Assembly (NCBI GenBank): GCA_019429105.1
Contig: JAHYJE010000018.1
Location: 1 to 64,000, forward strand
DNA length: 64,000 nt
Reading direction: 5' to 3'
Source: Syntrophobacterales bacterium
GTDB lineage: Bacteria > Desulfobacterota > Syntrophia > Syntrophales > UBA5619
Shown here: positions 34,800 to 44,733 of the stretch, piece after piece
Position numbering within the stretch: position 1 is the stretch's first letter
How the letters are laid out: each line of letters starts with the position of its first letter
The notes under the pieces: generated by a model
Databases searched by the model: none
Told to the model about the DNA's origin: nothing
Seen by the model: only the letters and a program-made list of their open reading frames with translations
Position numbers and translations under genes: made by a program

Positions 34800-36548
34800 C
34801 TACTTTTTGTGCATCATTTCGTTTTTACCTGAATAACGACGACTTGAGTTCCCGCCGTCCTCCTTTGCCTTGTACAGGGCAATATCCACATTGCGGAGCA
34901 TCATGTCCAGATCGTCCGCGTCCTCCGGATAAACGGCAACGCCGACGCTTGCCGTAATCCTTACAGGAATGTCGCCCAACAAAAAAGGCTTGCTGAAAAC
35001 ATTCAAAAGCTTTGCGGCCAGCAGATCGGCTTGTCTGCACTCACTGACGCCGGCGTAGATGACCATGAACTCGTCTCCCCCCAGACGGGCTATTGTATCG
35101 CTCTTGCGCAGACGGCGCAAAAGACGTTCGGCCACTGCCTTCAGCAGTTTGTCGCCCGCCGGATGCCCCATGGTGTCGTTTACGTCCTTGAAGAGATCCA
35201 GATCAAACATCATCAGAACGACCATGTTCTTCTCCCGGGCGGAGCGGGCTATGGCCATCTTAAGACGATCCAGAAAAAGGGAACGATTGGGAAGTCCGGT
35301 CAATCCGTCGTAATAGGCAAGTTGCAGGATCTCCGCCTCGGTCTTTTTACGAGCGGTTATATCTTCGATTATGCAGTCAAAAAAGAGCGCCTTGCCGCTC
35401 TCTTTGTCATATACTGCCTTCGCGGTCATCGCCCCCCACAAGGGAGTGCCGTCTCTTTTACGGAACCGCATCTCATAATCTTTCAAACCGCCCCATTCAA
35501 AAATCCGTTGGGCAAAAGTTTCCCTTTCCGCGGGATCAAAATATATTTCCGCCGGGTCGGTCATCAGCGCCTCAGCCTCGCTGGAAAAACCAAACATCCG
35601 TAAAATTGCGGGATTGACCATAAGAAAACGGCCGTGCGGCGGCGGCGTAGTCCGGTTTACCGCTACGGGTATATTCTCGATCAACGTCCGGTATCGCTCT
35701 TCACTGATCCGGAGCGCTTCCTCTATCTTCTTGCGCTGTGTGATATTGCGCATGGAGCCTATATTGCGGGGGGGTTCGCGATCGTTGCCGGGAAAGTATC
35801 GCGCATTCATTGAAATATTGAGCAATGAACCATCCTGGTGCTTGAACAGAATCTCATAATCATAGACCCCGCCTGCGCTGGTTATTCTCTGCAGAAAAAC
35901 ATCCCGATCGGCAGGATTGGCGTAAAGATGAGCAATCGATGTTCCAATCAGTTCCTCTCTTTGCCATCCCAGGACATTTTTTACGGAAGGGGAAATCTCC
36001 ATGAATGTACCGTCAAGGCTGACTTCGTAATAAACATCCTGAATATTCTCAAATGCCTGGTGGCATTTCTCGGTCTCTAAGAGTAAACGGTCAAGCGAAA
36101 ATTTGACATCCGTGATATCCCGTAGTGTCTCCACGGCGCCAATAATCTCCCCGCGGCTGTCTTTCGACAGCATCGCCCTTCCCCAGAGATGGCGCTTCAT
36201 CCCCCGGAGATTCGGCACAACAGCTTCACCGGAGAGCATGACGTCATTTTTCGTGAACAAATAATATTGATTGGAAAAATTGAGTTCAGGATGCAAAACC
36301 ATATCAATGAGCATCGGTCGTCTTGAGGCATAAAAAGGAAGGGCATACTCGTAATTCCCGCGACCCAGCATCTCCGTGGCCGCAACACCGGTCATCTCTT
36401 CCATCGCATGGTTCCAGAGAATTACCCTGCTGTCGCAGTCGATCATAAATGAGGCATCGGGAAGAAAATCAACAAAATCAGGCACGGTCGAACCAATAGG
36501 TTCAAGCCATGCATTAACTTGTAAATCCTTGCCTTTTTTCCTGTTCAT
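34800..36548 (-). CDS. PAS-domain diguanylate cyclase
   Basis: 582 aa with three PAS/PAC units (about residues 20-145, 165-275 and 290-410; for example DASFMIDCDSRVILWN, DVYYEVSLDGTFMEIS) and a GGDEF domain (GLPNRSLFLDRL ... IARLGGDEFMVIYAG). An inhibitory RxxD (RKSD) precedes GGDEF at the usual spacing. It should make c-di-GMP under PAS control. No EAL domain. Confidence 0.95.
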   Translation of the reverse strand: MNRKKGKDLQVNAWLEPIGSTVPDFVDFLPDASFMIDCDSRVILWNHAMEEMTGVAATEMLGRGNYEYALPFYASRRPMLIDMVLHPELNFSNQYYLFTKNDVMLSGEAVVPNLRGMKRHLWGRAMLSKDSRGEIIGAVETLRDITDVKFSLDRLLLETEKCHQAFENIQDVYYEVSLDGTFMEISPSVKNVLGWQREELIGTSIAHLYANPADRDVFLQRITSAGGVYDYEILFKHQDGSLLNISMNARYFPGNDREPPRNIGSMRNITQRKKIEEALRISEERYRTLIENIPVAVNRTTPPPHGRFLMVNPAILRMFGFSSEAEALMTDPAEIYFDPAERETFAQRIFEWGGLKDYEMRFRKRDGTPLWGAMTAKAVYDKESGKALFFDCIIEDITARKKTEAEILQLAYYDGLTGLPNRSLFLDRLKMAIARSAREKNMVVLMMFDLDLFKDVNDTMGHPAGDKLLKAVAERLLRRLRKSDTIARLGGDEFMVIYAGVSECRQADLLAAKLLNVFSKPFLLGDIPVRITASVGVAVYPEDADDLDMMLRNVDIALYKAKEDGGNSSRRYSGKNEMMHKK

Positions 36549-36688
36549 TGAACGATAGTATCCCTAAAAAACTTTGCGGCAGAGCGATAACCAACAAGGC
36601 GAGACTGCCCGCAATCCTGCCGCTTTTTTTCTCATTTCACCAAGTCTTTTTACTGTCAAGTGAAAAGTATCGAAATGCAAGCATGATA

Positions 36689-36716
36689 TTTACAAAATCT
36701 GAAATTGTGTTATGAT
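36689..36716 (+). promoter_or_regulatory. Promoter of the universal stress protein gene
   Basis: TTTACA (36689-36694), 16-nt spacer, TATGAT (36711-36716), about 35 bp upstream of the ATG at 36752. Confidence 0.55.
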
Positions 36717-36751
36717 GGAAAAAATCGAAGTTTACCCCAAAGGAGGCCGCT

Positions 36752-37594
36752 ATGATTATCCAGGATATACTGATACCGCTTGACGGTTCCGGACACGCCA
36801 GGGTTGCCGTTTCGTATGGCATCTATCTTGCCGAAAAGCTAAAAGCCAACCTGACGGGCCTGCATGTCATAGACCTGAGACTTCTTCATGGGCCTGTTTT
36901 TACGGATGTATCCGGTTCCGGGATACCATCCTACGAAGAGTTTATCCCGGCCATTGAAAACAGCCTTAATGCCAGTGCCGAAACAATTATCGAGGAGTTC
37001 CGGAAACAGTGCGCAGCGAGGGGAATCAGTCCCCAGACAAAAAAAATAACCGGGATAATCGACGACGTCATCATTGCGGAAGGTCAGGGCCGTTGCGACT
37101 GGATACTTCTCGCCCAGCGCGGGGAGCATTTTCATATTGACGACGGGGCGCTCCTCGGCTCCACCACTCAATCCGTAGTCCGCCGTTCCGGAAAACCGGT
37201 TTTTGTAACGCCTGGAAAATACCGTGAAATACACAGCATGGCCATAGCCTATGACGGCAGCGCCCCTGCCCGGAAGGCCCTGAATCTGGCGGCGGAATTG
37301 GCAAAATTGACCGAATGGCCTCTGACGGTAATCATCATCGCCAATGATCACAAATGGGGAGAGGAAACCGCCCACAAAGCAGCGGATTATCTGTCGCCTT
37401 TCGCAATTCAGAAAAAAATCACGCTCCTTAAGGGAAACGAGGAGCTGGAACTACTCAAATTCACTGGCGAAGGAACAGCGGATTTGCTGGTCATGGGCGC
37501 ATACGGACACAACATGCTAAGGGAACTGGTGCTGGGGTCAATAACCTCTTTGATTATCCGGAAAAGCGAGATCCCCGTCCTTCTGACCCGCTGA
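36752..37594 (+). CDS. Tandem-domain universal stress protein
   Basis: 280 aa with two UspA domains: residues 1-150 (QDILIPLDGSGHARVAVSYG) and 155-280 (SMAIAYDGSAPARKALNLA). The second ends with DLLVMGAYGHNMLRELVLGS, the ATP-binding GxxGH-x(n)-G-S pattern. AAAGGAGG precedes the ATG. It is a monocistronic gene with its own promoter. Confidence 0.92.
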   Translation: MIIQDILIPLDGSGHARVAVSYGIYLAEKLKANLTGLHVIDLRLLHGPVFTDVSGSGIPSYEEFIPAIENSLNASAETIIEEFRKQCAARGISPQTKKITGIIDDVIIAEGQGRCDWILLAQRGEHFHIDDGALLGSTTQSVVRRSGKPVFVTPGKYREIHSMAIAYDGSAPARKALNLAAELAKLTEWPLTVIIIANDHKWGEETAHKAADYLSPFAIQKKITLLKGNEELELLKFTGEGTADLLVMGAYGHNMLRELVLGSITSLIIRKSEIPVLLTR

Positions 37595-37708
37595 TAATAT
37601 GGCAGGGGACGGACTAACCCTGCCTGCCAATGGGAAATATCAAGCAACTGCTGCTCAGGTAAATAGTGTGTCGGTGTTTGGGTGGGTTGGGGTCATTATC
37701 AACGGATT

Positions 37709-38311
37709 TCATTGTTTGGCTTTACGAAAGCCTTTGCGCACGGAAAAGCCAAAGCCGCCCAGACGCCGCCCCAGCGCGAAATACTGGCCATGAACAAAGG
37801 ACAACAGGCCGCTTTTCTCTATATGAAACTTGCCCTTTCCATCAATCAGCCCGGTCGAGACCTGGACGGCGACCACCTCTGCCATAAACAGCGTATGCGA
37901 ACCAAGCTCCAGCGATTTATTTACGATACATTCGATGTTGATCGGACATTCGCTGACGATCGGCGCCCTTACCCTCAGCGCCCTTTGGGACGTTAACCCG
38001 GCGCCGGCAAACTTGTCCTCGTCCCGCCCGGAAACAACGCCGCACCAGTCCACCGCCCGGGCAAGTTTCAATGAGGGCACATTGACCACAAATTCGCCGG
38101 TAGTGCGGATAATCTCATAGGAGTATCTTTCGGGACGAACGGAAATCGACAGCATGGGCGGATCGCTGCAGATATTGCCTGCCCAGGCGATGGTTATCAG
38201 GTTCTCTTTCCAGTCCCGAAACCCTCCGCAACTTACCAGAACCGGCGGCGCCGGGTAAAGGACGTTGCCCGGTTTCCAACTGGTCTTTTCCTCCTTTTGT
38301 GATTTCCCCAT
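37709..38311 (-). CDS. Flavin reductase-family protein (FMN-binding split barrel)
   Basis: 200 aa. YPAPPVLVSCGGFRDWKENL, ITIAWAGNICSDPPMLSISV and TGEFVVNVPS match the flavoredoxin/flavin-reductase fold found in many anaerobes, where it binds FMN as an electron carrier. ATG 38311 is chosen because GGAGAAAGGTG precedes it; upstream ATGs lack a site. Confidence 0.88.
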   Translation of the reverse strand: MGKSQKEEKTSWKPGNVLYPAPPVLVSCGGFRDWKENLITIAWAGNICSDPPMLSISVRPERYSYEIIRTTGEFVVNVPSLKLARAVDWCGVVSGRDEDKFAGAGLTSQRALRVRAPIVSECPINIECIVNKSLELGSHTLFMAEVVAVQVSTGLIDGKGKFHIEKSGLLSFVHGQYFALGRRLGGFGFSVRKGFRKAKQ

Positions 38312-38370
38312 CACCTTTCTCCCCGCTTGATTGCCCCTGTTATTCTTGTCAGCCATTAACATTTTAAGGC

Positions 38371-38544
38371 GAGCCAATTGCAAAACTATTTGTCATTCCC
38401 GAAAGCGGAGCTTAATGTACACAATGCTTCTATCGAAAATACGGTTTTTCAAGCAGTTAGAACCAGATTATGAACATTAAACTTCGTTTTCCCGCTTAAA
38501 ATCATTGCGGGAATGACAGAATGTGAGAGTTTTGCAATTGCCTC
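38371..38544. mobile_element. MITE-like element, copy A (174 bp)
   Basis: It begins GAGCCAATTGCAAAACTATT and ends with the inverted GAGTTTTGCAATTGCCTC, with TGTCATTCCCG / CGGGAATGACA as inner arms. It is flanked by AGGC on both sides (4-bp target duplication). No coding capacity. Confidence 0.85.
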
Positions 38545-38746
38545 AGGCGATTAAAACATAAATGACCGCTGCCCGCAAGAGGGTGCTGTTAGCGAACGGT
38601 TTTTTTGTTTGACATGCGGCAAAGCCACTACTATAGTAAACGTCGTTTTACAAGCTCGGGATTTATATTCGTCCCTTTCGTAAAACTTGGACGGTGATGT
38701 CATTTGCCTTGCGGCGTCAATGTTAAAAATTGAGGAGGATTCTGCT

Positions 38747-38935
38747 ATGACAAAACTAATTTTGGCCATGGATAATATGGGCTTTGAACAGGCAAGGAAT
38801 AAGGGCATCCTCTCGCTTTTGGCTGAAGCGCGTGAAGCTGGAATGATCTGGGGAGTCAAAATAAACGACATGCTCTACAGCGGTGATGCTGCGAAGATCA
38901 TCGCCTCGCTCAACGGGAGTTTTCTTGATTCTTAA
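38747..38935 (+). pseudogene. Truncated orotidine-5'-phosphate decarboxylase-like fragment
   Basis: 62 residues: MTKLILAMDNMGFEQARNKG, MIWGVKINDMLYSGDAAKII and GSFLDS, matching the beginning of PyrF (LALD, GxKVND, FLDxK). It stops exactly where FLD-x-KLHDIP should continue, at about a quarter of normal length. GAGGAGG precedes the ATG, so it may still be translated. Threonine synthase follows after 20 nt. Confidence 0.55.
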
Positions 38936-38955
38936 CGTTTATCTTGAGGTTTTTT

Positions 38956-40347
38956 ATGCCGGAGGCATTGAGTTACTACAGCACCAACCGCAATCTCGAA
39001 AATCAACCGGGCATTGTCCCGTTCAGGGGGATAGTTTCCTTTAGGGAGGCGCTTCTGATGGGACAGGCCCCCGATCAGGGGCTCTTTATGCCGGAACTTA
39101 TTCCCTCAATTCCGCTTGAGCAGTTCAGGAATCTGAAAGGAAAGCCCTATCCGGAGGCGGCCATGTTGGTCGCGCTGGCCTTCCTTTCCCGCGAAATCAG
39201 TGAAGAAAGGCTGCGCCGGATAATCGATGAATCCTATAACTACCCGCTTCCCCTGGAAAACGTCTTCGCCCGTAAATACGTTATGCGCCTCGATCAGGGG
39301 CCGACTGCCTCCTTCAAGGACTTTGCCGCCCGGATGATGGCCCGCCTGATGAGTATCATGCGCGATCCCGGCAAAATACTGAACGTTCTGGTCGCCACGT
39401 CCGGCGATACGGGAAGCGCCGTAGGCGAGGCTTTTAAGGGAGTTGCGGGGATAGATGTCACTATTCTCTATCCGCGCAATGAGGTCAGCGGTCGACAAAA
39501 AAGGCAGTTGGACACGATCGGCGACAATGTCAAGGCGCTTTCGATGGATGGGAAATTCGACGACTGCCAGAATCTTGTTAAACAGGCCTTTTCCGATCCC
39601 GATTTGGAACCATTCCATCTTACCTCGGCTAACTCCATAAACTTCGGCAGAATCCTGCCCCAGATCGTCTATTACGTCTGGGCGTGGGCGCAGCTTTCCC
39701 GCGAGGGGGAACCGGCCGTTTTTTCCGTGCCTTCCGGCAACTTCGGCAACGCCCTGGGCTGTGAGTTTGCACGGCGGATGGGTCTTCCGGTCGAGAAGCT
39801 GGTTATGCCAACCAATGAAAATGACGAATTTCCCCGTTTTTTAGACACGGGCATTTATGAAAAGGTGTCACCTTCACTTGCCTGCATCTCAAACGCAATG
39901 AATGTTGGCCATCCCAGCAATCTTGCCCGTTTTTTTGAGTTGTACGGAGGAACCGTGGATCGAAACGGCATTGTGCATCGCCTTCCGAACGTGGAGGAAA
40001 TGAGAAAAAACATCTATTCGGTCAGCATCTCCGATCGGGAAACCAGAAAGACCATCAAAAGGGTTTACGACCAGTACAAAGTGGTTCTCGAACCGCACGG
40101 CGCCGTAGGCTGGCGCGGCTTGGAGATATATCTCGAAATGTACGGCGACAAATCCCTGTGCGTAAGCCTGGAGACTGCCCATCCGGCGAAATTCCCCGAT
40201 GAAATAGAAAAACTGCTGGGCGTTGTTCCCGAGCTTCCCCAGAGCATGAAGGACGTTGACAAAAGAACCGGCGAGCCGACGCCTTTATCCGCAGCCTACG
40301 ATGATTTCAAAAAATATTTGACAAGACACCTGAAAAGCGGCGTTTGA
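38956..40347 (+). CDS. thrC: Threonine synthase
   Basis: 463 aa. YYSTNR at the start and GPTASFKDFAARMMARLMS with PLP Lys 121 are diagnostic of the longer (E. coli-type) ThrC; VATSGDTGSAVGEAF and SVPSGNFGNALG are phosphate/PLP loops. It converts O-phosphohomoserine to threonine. ATG 38956 follows TTGAGG. No hom or thrB is in the window. Confidence 0.95.
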   Translation: MPEALSYYSTNRNLENQPGIVPFRGIVSFREALLMGQAPDQGLFMPELIPSIPLEQFRNLKGKPYPEAAMLVALAFLSREISEERLRRIIDESYNYPLPLENVFARKYVMRLDQGPTASFKDFAARMMARLMSIMRDPGKILNVLVATSGDTGSAVGEAFKGVAGIDVTILYPRNEVSGRQKRQLDTIGDNVKALSMDGKFDDCQNLVKQAFSDPDLEPFHLTSANSINFGRILPQIVYYVWAWAQLSREGEPAVFSVPSGNFGNALGCEFARRMGLPVEKLVMPTNENDEFPRFLDTGIYEKVSPSLACISNAMNVGHPSNLARFFELYGGTVDRNGIVHRLPNVEEMRKNIYSVSISDRETRKTIKRVYDQYKVVLEPHGAVGWRGLEIYLEMYGDKSLCVSLETAHPAKFPDEIEKLLGVVPELPQSMKDVDKRTGEPTPLSAAYDDFKKYLTRHLKSGV

Positions 40348-40418
40348 TCTTCCGCGCGGCAGTTACGATCCATTGAGCCTGCAACGCGGCAATGAGTCTC
40401 GAACACTGCTGATTTACT

Positions 40419-40958
40419 TTAGACGATTTTCAAAAGGATCAGCAACTTTTTACGGTTTTCGTCGGATAATTGCGTGCATTTCGACACATCCTCGTTGCCT
40501 TCCCTGAGTTGATTGGCAAACGCCATACACGTCAAATAACCGCATTCTTTGCAATTTGTCCGCGGCAGAAGTTTCAGGATATCCATCGCGCGGGGCGGCT
40601 CTCTCTTATCATAGCTTGGTTCGATCTGGCTTCTGTTTTGCCAAAGCTCGTTCATCATTTTTATCAGTTCTTCTATGAATTCAATTGCTTCTGCTCTGTC
40701 GGCAAAAGGGACCGCCAAAATTTGTCTTGCCCCTAAAGAGCATTTCCTGGTTTCATAATCGAAAACAATCGCCTCTGGATCGGGATAATAACGGGCCTTG
40801 GTGAATTTGGCATTAAGATAGGGAAATAAAGCCGCGATATCGTCGTCGAGATGCACCTTGGCGGTCCACTCATCCGCGCCTGGATTGCACCCGGGCTCCA
40901 GCAATTCCAAAGTGAAGTTGTTGATTAAATTTCTTGTCTCCGCTGTCTGATTTTCCAT
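40419..40958 (-). CDS. 4Fe-4S domain protein
   Basis: 179 aa. The C-terminal CKECGYLTCMAFANQLREG then DVSKC is the four-Cys FeS (PF04060-type) cluster motif found in corrinoid Fe-S proteins and RnfB. The N-terminal 110 residues have two beta-strand-rich stretches and no motif I know. It shares the strand with, and lies 24 nt after, the CYTH gene. A redox role in anaerobic metabolism is likely but not specified. Confidence 0.75.
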   Translation of the reverse strand: MENQTAETRNLINNFTLELLEPGCNPGADEWTAKVHLDDDIAALFPYLNAKFTKARYYPDPEAIVFDYETRKCSLGARQILAVPFADRAEAIEFIEELIKMMNELWQNRSQIEPSYDKREPPRAMDILKLLPRTNCKECGYLTCMAFANQLREGNEDVSKCTQLSDENRKKLLILLKIV

Positions 40959-40982
40959 CTTCTCCTCCTGAATTGCAAACGT

Positions 40983-41453
40983 TTATTTCTGCCATTTGCT
41001 GAATGGATATCGGCCCAGGCTGGCGTTATAATAGCGATGATCGCCGGTAACCTCCTGCCCGATCCAGTTTGGTTTCAAAAACGCCTCGTCCTCTCTTTTC
41101 AGTTCGATTTCTGCCAAAATCAGCCCTTCATTTTCCCCTAAAAATTCATCCACCTCCCAAAGGTGGTTTTCAAACGAAATCTTATAGCGCCGCTTCTCGA
41201 TGAGGGGCTTGTCGCAGAGGTTTTCCAGCATTTCCTCGGCATCGGCAAGCGCGATCTCGTATTCATATTCAGCCCGGGCCGTTCCGACTGTTTTTCCCTT
41301 CACCGTCAGATATCCCCGGCCACCGGCGGTTCTTACCCGTACCGTCCGTTTGTTGTCGCTGCAAAGGTAGCCTTGACGGTAACTCGTTCCCGCAGCGAGC
41401 TTTTTCCATTCATCGTTTATCAATAAAAATTTTCGCTCTATTTCCACCGCCAT
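40983..41453 (-). CDS. CYTH-domain protein (inorganic triphosphatase-like)
   Basis: 156 aa; it begins MAVEIERKFLL, the ExExK signature of CYTH tunnel enzymes, with RVRTAGGRGYLTVKG, YEYEIALADAEEML, EKRRYKI, WEVDEF and LAEIELKREDE contributing the charged strands. Bacterial members usually hydrolyse tripolyphosphate. Confidence 0.92.
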   Translation of the reverse strand: MAVEIERKFLLINDEWKKLAAGTSYRQGYLCSDNKRTVRVRTAGGRGYLTVKGKTVGTARAEYEYEIALADAEEMLENLCDKPLIEKRRYKISFENHLWEVDEFLGENEGLILAEIELKREDEAFLKPNWIGQEVTGDHRYYNASLGRYPFSKWQK

Positions 41454-41600
41454 AAAATACCCTCACCCGCAATATTTATACGCTAATCTGTTTCCCCTTT
41501 TTCTTGACACGGAAACTGTCAAACCTTATACTCCGCCGCCGTGAAAAACAAGCCCGTTTTTAATGCGCATAACAATGCTGTCTTGAGGAAAGGAACGATA

Positions 41601-43940
41601 ATGGTTGAGTTAATGCAGAATCAGGGGGTGCTTCTGATCAACGGCACTCATGTGATACCTTATAAAGATTGGTTAACTGCTGAAGATATAAAAATAATGG
41701 GGCATCAAATTCACGATGGTGCATCATCGCTCACCCGGGAAGAAGCCCTGAAAAAAACGATATCCTATGGCATACTCCTTAGTCATAATCAGGCGAAGGA
41801 GCAAAATAATCTAAAAATCCGTTTTGACGCGCTGGCCTCCCATGACATCACCTATGTGGGCATAATCCAGACCGCCCGGGCCAGCGGGCTGACAAGCTTT
41901 CCAGTTCCCTATGCGCTTACGAACTGTCACAACAGCCTCTGCGCCGTCGGCGGAACGATCAATGAAGACGACCACATCTTCGGCCTTTCCGCCGCCAGGA
42001 GATACGGCGGTTCTTTCATCCCTCCCCATCAGGCGGTCATTCACCAGTACGTTAGGGAGCAACTGGCCGGCTGCGGCAAAATGATCCTCTGCTCGGACAG
42101 TCACACCCGATACGGGGCGCTCGGAACAATGGGAATTGGCGAAGGCGGCCCGGAACTGGTGAAGCAGCTTCTGAATCAGACCTATGACATCGCCATGCCG
42201 AAGGTGGTTGCCGTACTGCTCAAGGGAAAGGTTCGGCCGGGGGTAGGGCCGCAGGACTTGGCGCTGGCGATTATCCGGGCCGTCTTCAAAAATGGTTTTG
42301 TCAATAACCGGATCATGGAATTCGTCGGCCCCGGCATCAAGAATCTTTCCATTGATTTCCGCAACGGCATAGACGTCATGACCACGGAAACAACCTGTCT
42401 TTCCTCCATCTGGAGTACCGACGAAAAGGTGGCGGATTACTACCGAATACACGGAAGATCCGAAGAATATAAGAGGCTTGCGCCAGGAGATGTGGCTTAT
42501 TACGATGCATTGATCAACGTTGATCTCTCCGCCATCGAACCGATGATCGCCCTCCCCTTTCATCCGAGTAACGCCTTTACTATCCGGGAATTAAAGGATA
42601 ATCTCTCCGACATCCTGCGGGAAACGGAAAAAACCGCACAACAACAGTTGGAAAATCCCGCCCTGTCGTACCGCCTGCTGGACAAGATAGTTGACGGCAA
42701 GCTTAAGGTTGAACAAGGGGTTATCGGCGGATGCGCGGGCGGAACCTTCGAGAACATCGCCTGGGCTGCCGATCTGCTGAAAAATCGCTCAATTGGCAAT
42801 GGCGAGTTTTCATTGAGTTTCTACCCGGCCAGTCAGCCAATTCTGCTGGAACTGACCAGAAAGGGGCTTCTGGATAATATACTGAAAAGCGGCGCCACAA
42901 TGCGCACGGCCTTTTGCGGCCCCTGCTTCGGCGCCGGGGATGTTCCGGCCAACGGGGGCCTAAGCATCCGCCACGTGACGCGAAACTTCCCCTATCGCGA
43001 GGGTTCCCACCCGCAGGACGGCCAGGTGGCCTCCGTTGCCCTGATGGACGCCCGTTCGATTACGGCGACCGCGCTGAGCGGCGGCGTCCTTACCGGCGCC
43101 GATGAATTGGACTTCGATATTCACAGGCGCAAATACAATTTCGTCGCGGATGTTTATAAAAACAGGGTTTACCGGGGTTTCGGGGCGCCAATGTCTGATT
43201 CCGAGCTCCGCTTTGGCCCCAATATCATCGATTGGCCAAAGATGTCCGCCCTTCCCGAAAATCTCCTCCTGCTTGTCGCCGCGGCAATAAATGATCCGGT
43301 AACGACAACGGATGAACTGATCCCCTCCGGGGAAACATCCTCCTATCGCTCCAACCCGCTAAAGCTTGCCTTTTTTACCTTGTCGAGAAAGGACCCCGGC
43401 TACGTAAAGCGCGCCCTTGAGCTAAAGTCGCTTGAAGACAAAAGACTGGTCTTTCTGGAAAACTGTGTAATGCCGGAAGAGCTGGCGGAAGCGGTAAAGC
43501 CGTGGCTCAAGGCTTTAATCCCCGGCGCAAAGATGGATGACTTTCTCCGGACTACCGGCTTGGGAAGCCTTGTTTTTGCCCGCAAACCCGGCGACGGCTC
43601 GGCAAGAGAACAGGCCGCCTCCTCCCAGAGGGTTCTGGGCGGCTGGGCAAACGTGGCCGACGAATACGCCACCAAAAGGTACAGAAGCAACCTCATCAAC
43701 TGGGGGATGCTGCCGTTGCAGACCAAGTACGGAAACAGCATAGAAACGACTGTCGGGGATATGATTTTTCTCCCTGCCGTACGCAAGACGATTCAAAAGG
43801 GCTCCGAAACCGTAGAGGCTTTGCTCCTGAAAAACGATGGCCGGACAACGCCGATAACGCTGACGCTGGGAAGTCTGAACAACGAGGAGCGGGAGATACT
43901 GCTTACCGGCTGCCTGATTAACTACTACGCTCGAAAATGA
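41601..43940 (+). CDS. Aconitase-family hydratase (YbhJ-like)
   Basis: 779 aa. [34 protein letters not shown] and [12 protein letters not shown] give the SDSHT motif and three possible 4Fe-4S ligands (GC, CxxC) of the aconitase superfamily. The C-terminal swivel domain follows (GTDEL-type [17 protein letters not shown]). I chose ATG 41601, preceded by AGGAAAGGA, over GTG 41541. The closest described relative I can name is E. coli YbhJ, a putative hydratase of unknown substrate. Confidence 0.85.
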   Translation: MVELMQNQGVLLINGTHVIPYKDWLTAEDIKIMGHQIHDGASSLTREEALKKTISYGILLSHNQAKEQNNLKIRFDALASHDITYVGIIQTARASGLTSFPVPYALTNCHNSLCAVGGTINEDDHIFGLSAARRYGGSFIPPHQAVIHQYVREQLAGCGKMILCSDSHTRYGALGTMGIGEGGPELVKQLLNQTYDIAMPKVVAVLLKGKVRPGVGPQDLALAIIRAVFKNGFVNNRIMEFVGPGIKNLSIDFRNGIDVMTTETTCLSSIWSTDEKVADYYRIHGRSEEYKRLAPGDVAYYDALINVDLSAIEPMIALPFHPSNAFTIRELKDNLSDILRETEKTAQQQLENPALSYRLLDKIVDGKLKVEQGVIGGCAGGTFENIAWAADLLKNRSIGNGEFSLSFYPASQPILLELTRKGLLDNILKSGATMRTAFCGPCFGAGDVPANGGLSIRHVTRNFPYREGSHPQDGQVASVALMDARSITATALSGGVLTGADELDFDIHRRKYNFVADVYKNRVYRGFGAPMSDSELRFGPNIIDWPKMSALPENLLLLVAAAINDPVTTTDELIPSGETSSYRSNPLKLAFFTLSRKDPGYVKRALELKSLEDKRLVFLENCVMPEELAEAVKPWLKALIPGAKMDDFLRTTGLGSLVFARKPGDGSAREQAASSQRVLGGWANVADEYATKRYRSNLINWGMLPLQTKYGNSIETTVGDMIFLPAVRKTIQKGSETVEALLLKNDGRTTPITLTLGSLNNEEREILLTGCLINYYARK

Positions 43941-44159
43941 GGATAGAAATCAATTAGCCTCGCGGCGCAGAGGAATGTTTCTAAAACAATTCTGAGATAT
44001 GAAAGCGGCTGACATAAGCCATTAGCCCGCCGTAAGGAATATCACTTTTCTTTCTTCCTTATTTGATGTAACTTGCAGCCGCATTTTTGAAGCACCCATG
44101 CAAGCGCAAACAAGCCATGCTTGAAAAAATACGAATAGAATATTCGGGGATACGAATAA

Positions 44160-44663
44160 ATGAAGGCAAAAAGAATTGCTGCTTTCGATAACAGTGCCAT
44201 TGAGCAATACACGGATGTTTCATATAAAAAGACAGTCGCGGAGTTTTTCGCGGGCATCGGGCTCATGCGGATGGGACTGGAGAGAAAAGGATGGACAATC
44301 GAGTATGCCAACGATATCTCCGCAGATAAATATAATATGTATTCCGAACACTTCCATGACGATAATTCCCATTTCGTTCTAGCCGACATACATAATTTGA
44401 AGGCTGAAGACATTCCATCAGTCGCTTTGGCCACAGCATCATTTCCCTGCAACGACCTTTCCTTAGCCGGCATGCGAAGGGGTTTGGATGGCAAAGAATC
44501 ATCGGCGTATTGGGGATTTGTCCGCATACTTGACGAAATGGGCAACCGGCGTCCGCCCCTTGTACTGCTTGAAAACGTTGCCGGATTCTTGACTTCTCAT
44601 GGCGGCCGTGATTTTCAAGCCATGAATGGCTTGGGCTACAACGTTGACCCCACTGATCATTGA
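44160..44663 (+). pseudogene. C5-cytosine DNA methyltransferase, 3'-truncated
   Basis: 167 residues with motif I (TVAEFFAGIGLMRMGLE), motif IV with the catalytic Cys (ASFPCNDLSLAG) and motif VI (LLENVAGFLTSHGGRDF). It then ends at LGYNVDPTDH, about half the normal length, before motif VIII, the recognition domain and motifs IX-X. It begins a rightward cluster with Mrr-like, DUF4928 and Vsr genes. The missing part is not elsewhere in the window. Confidence 0.8.
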
Positions 44664-44733
44664 TAATGAAATTAATAAATATACGTTTGCACAATATATC
44701 AATATCATAACTCATATTCATGAGAGAAAATTT

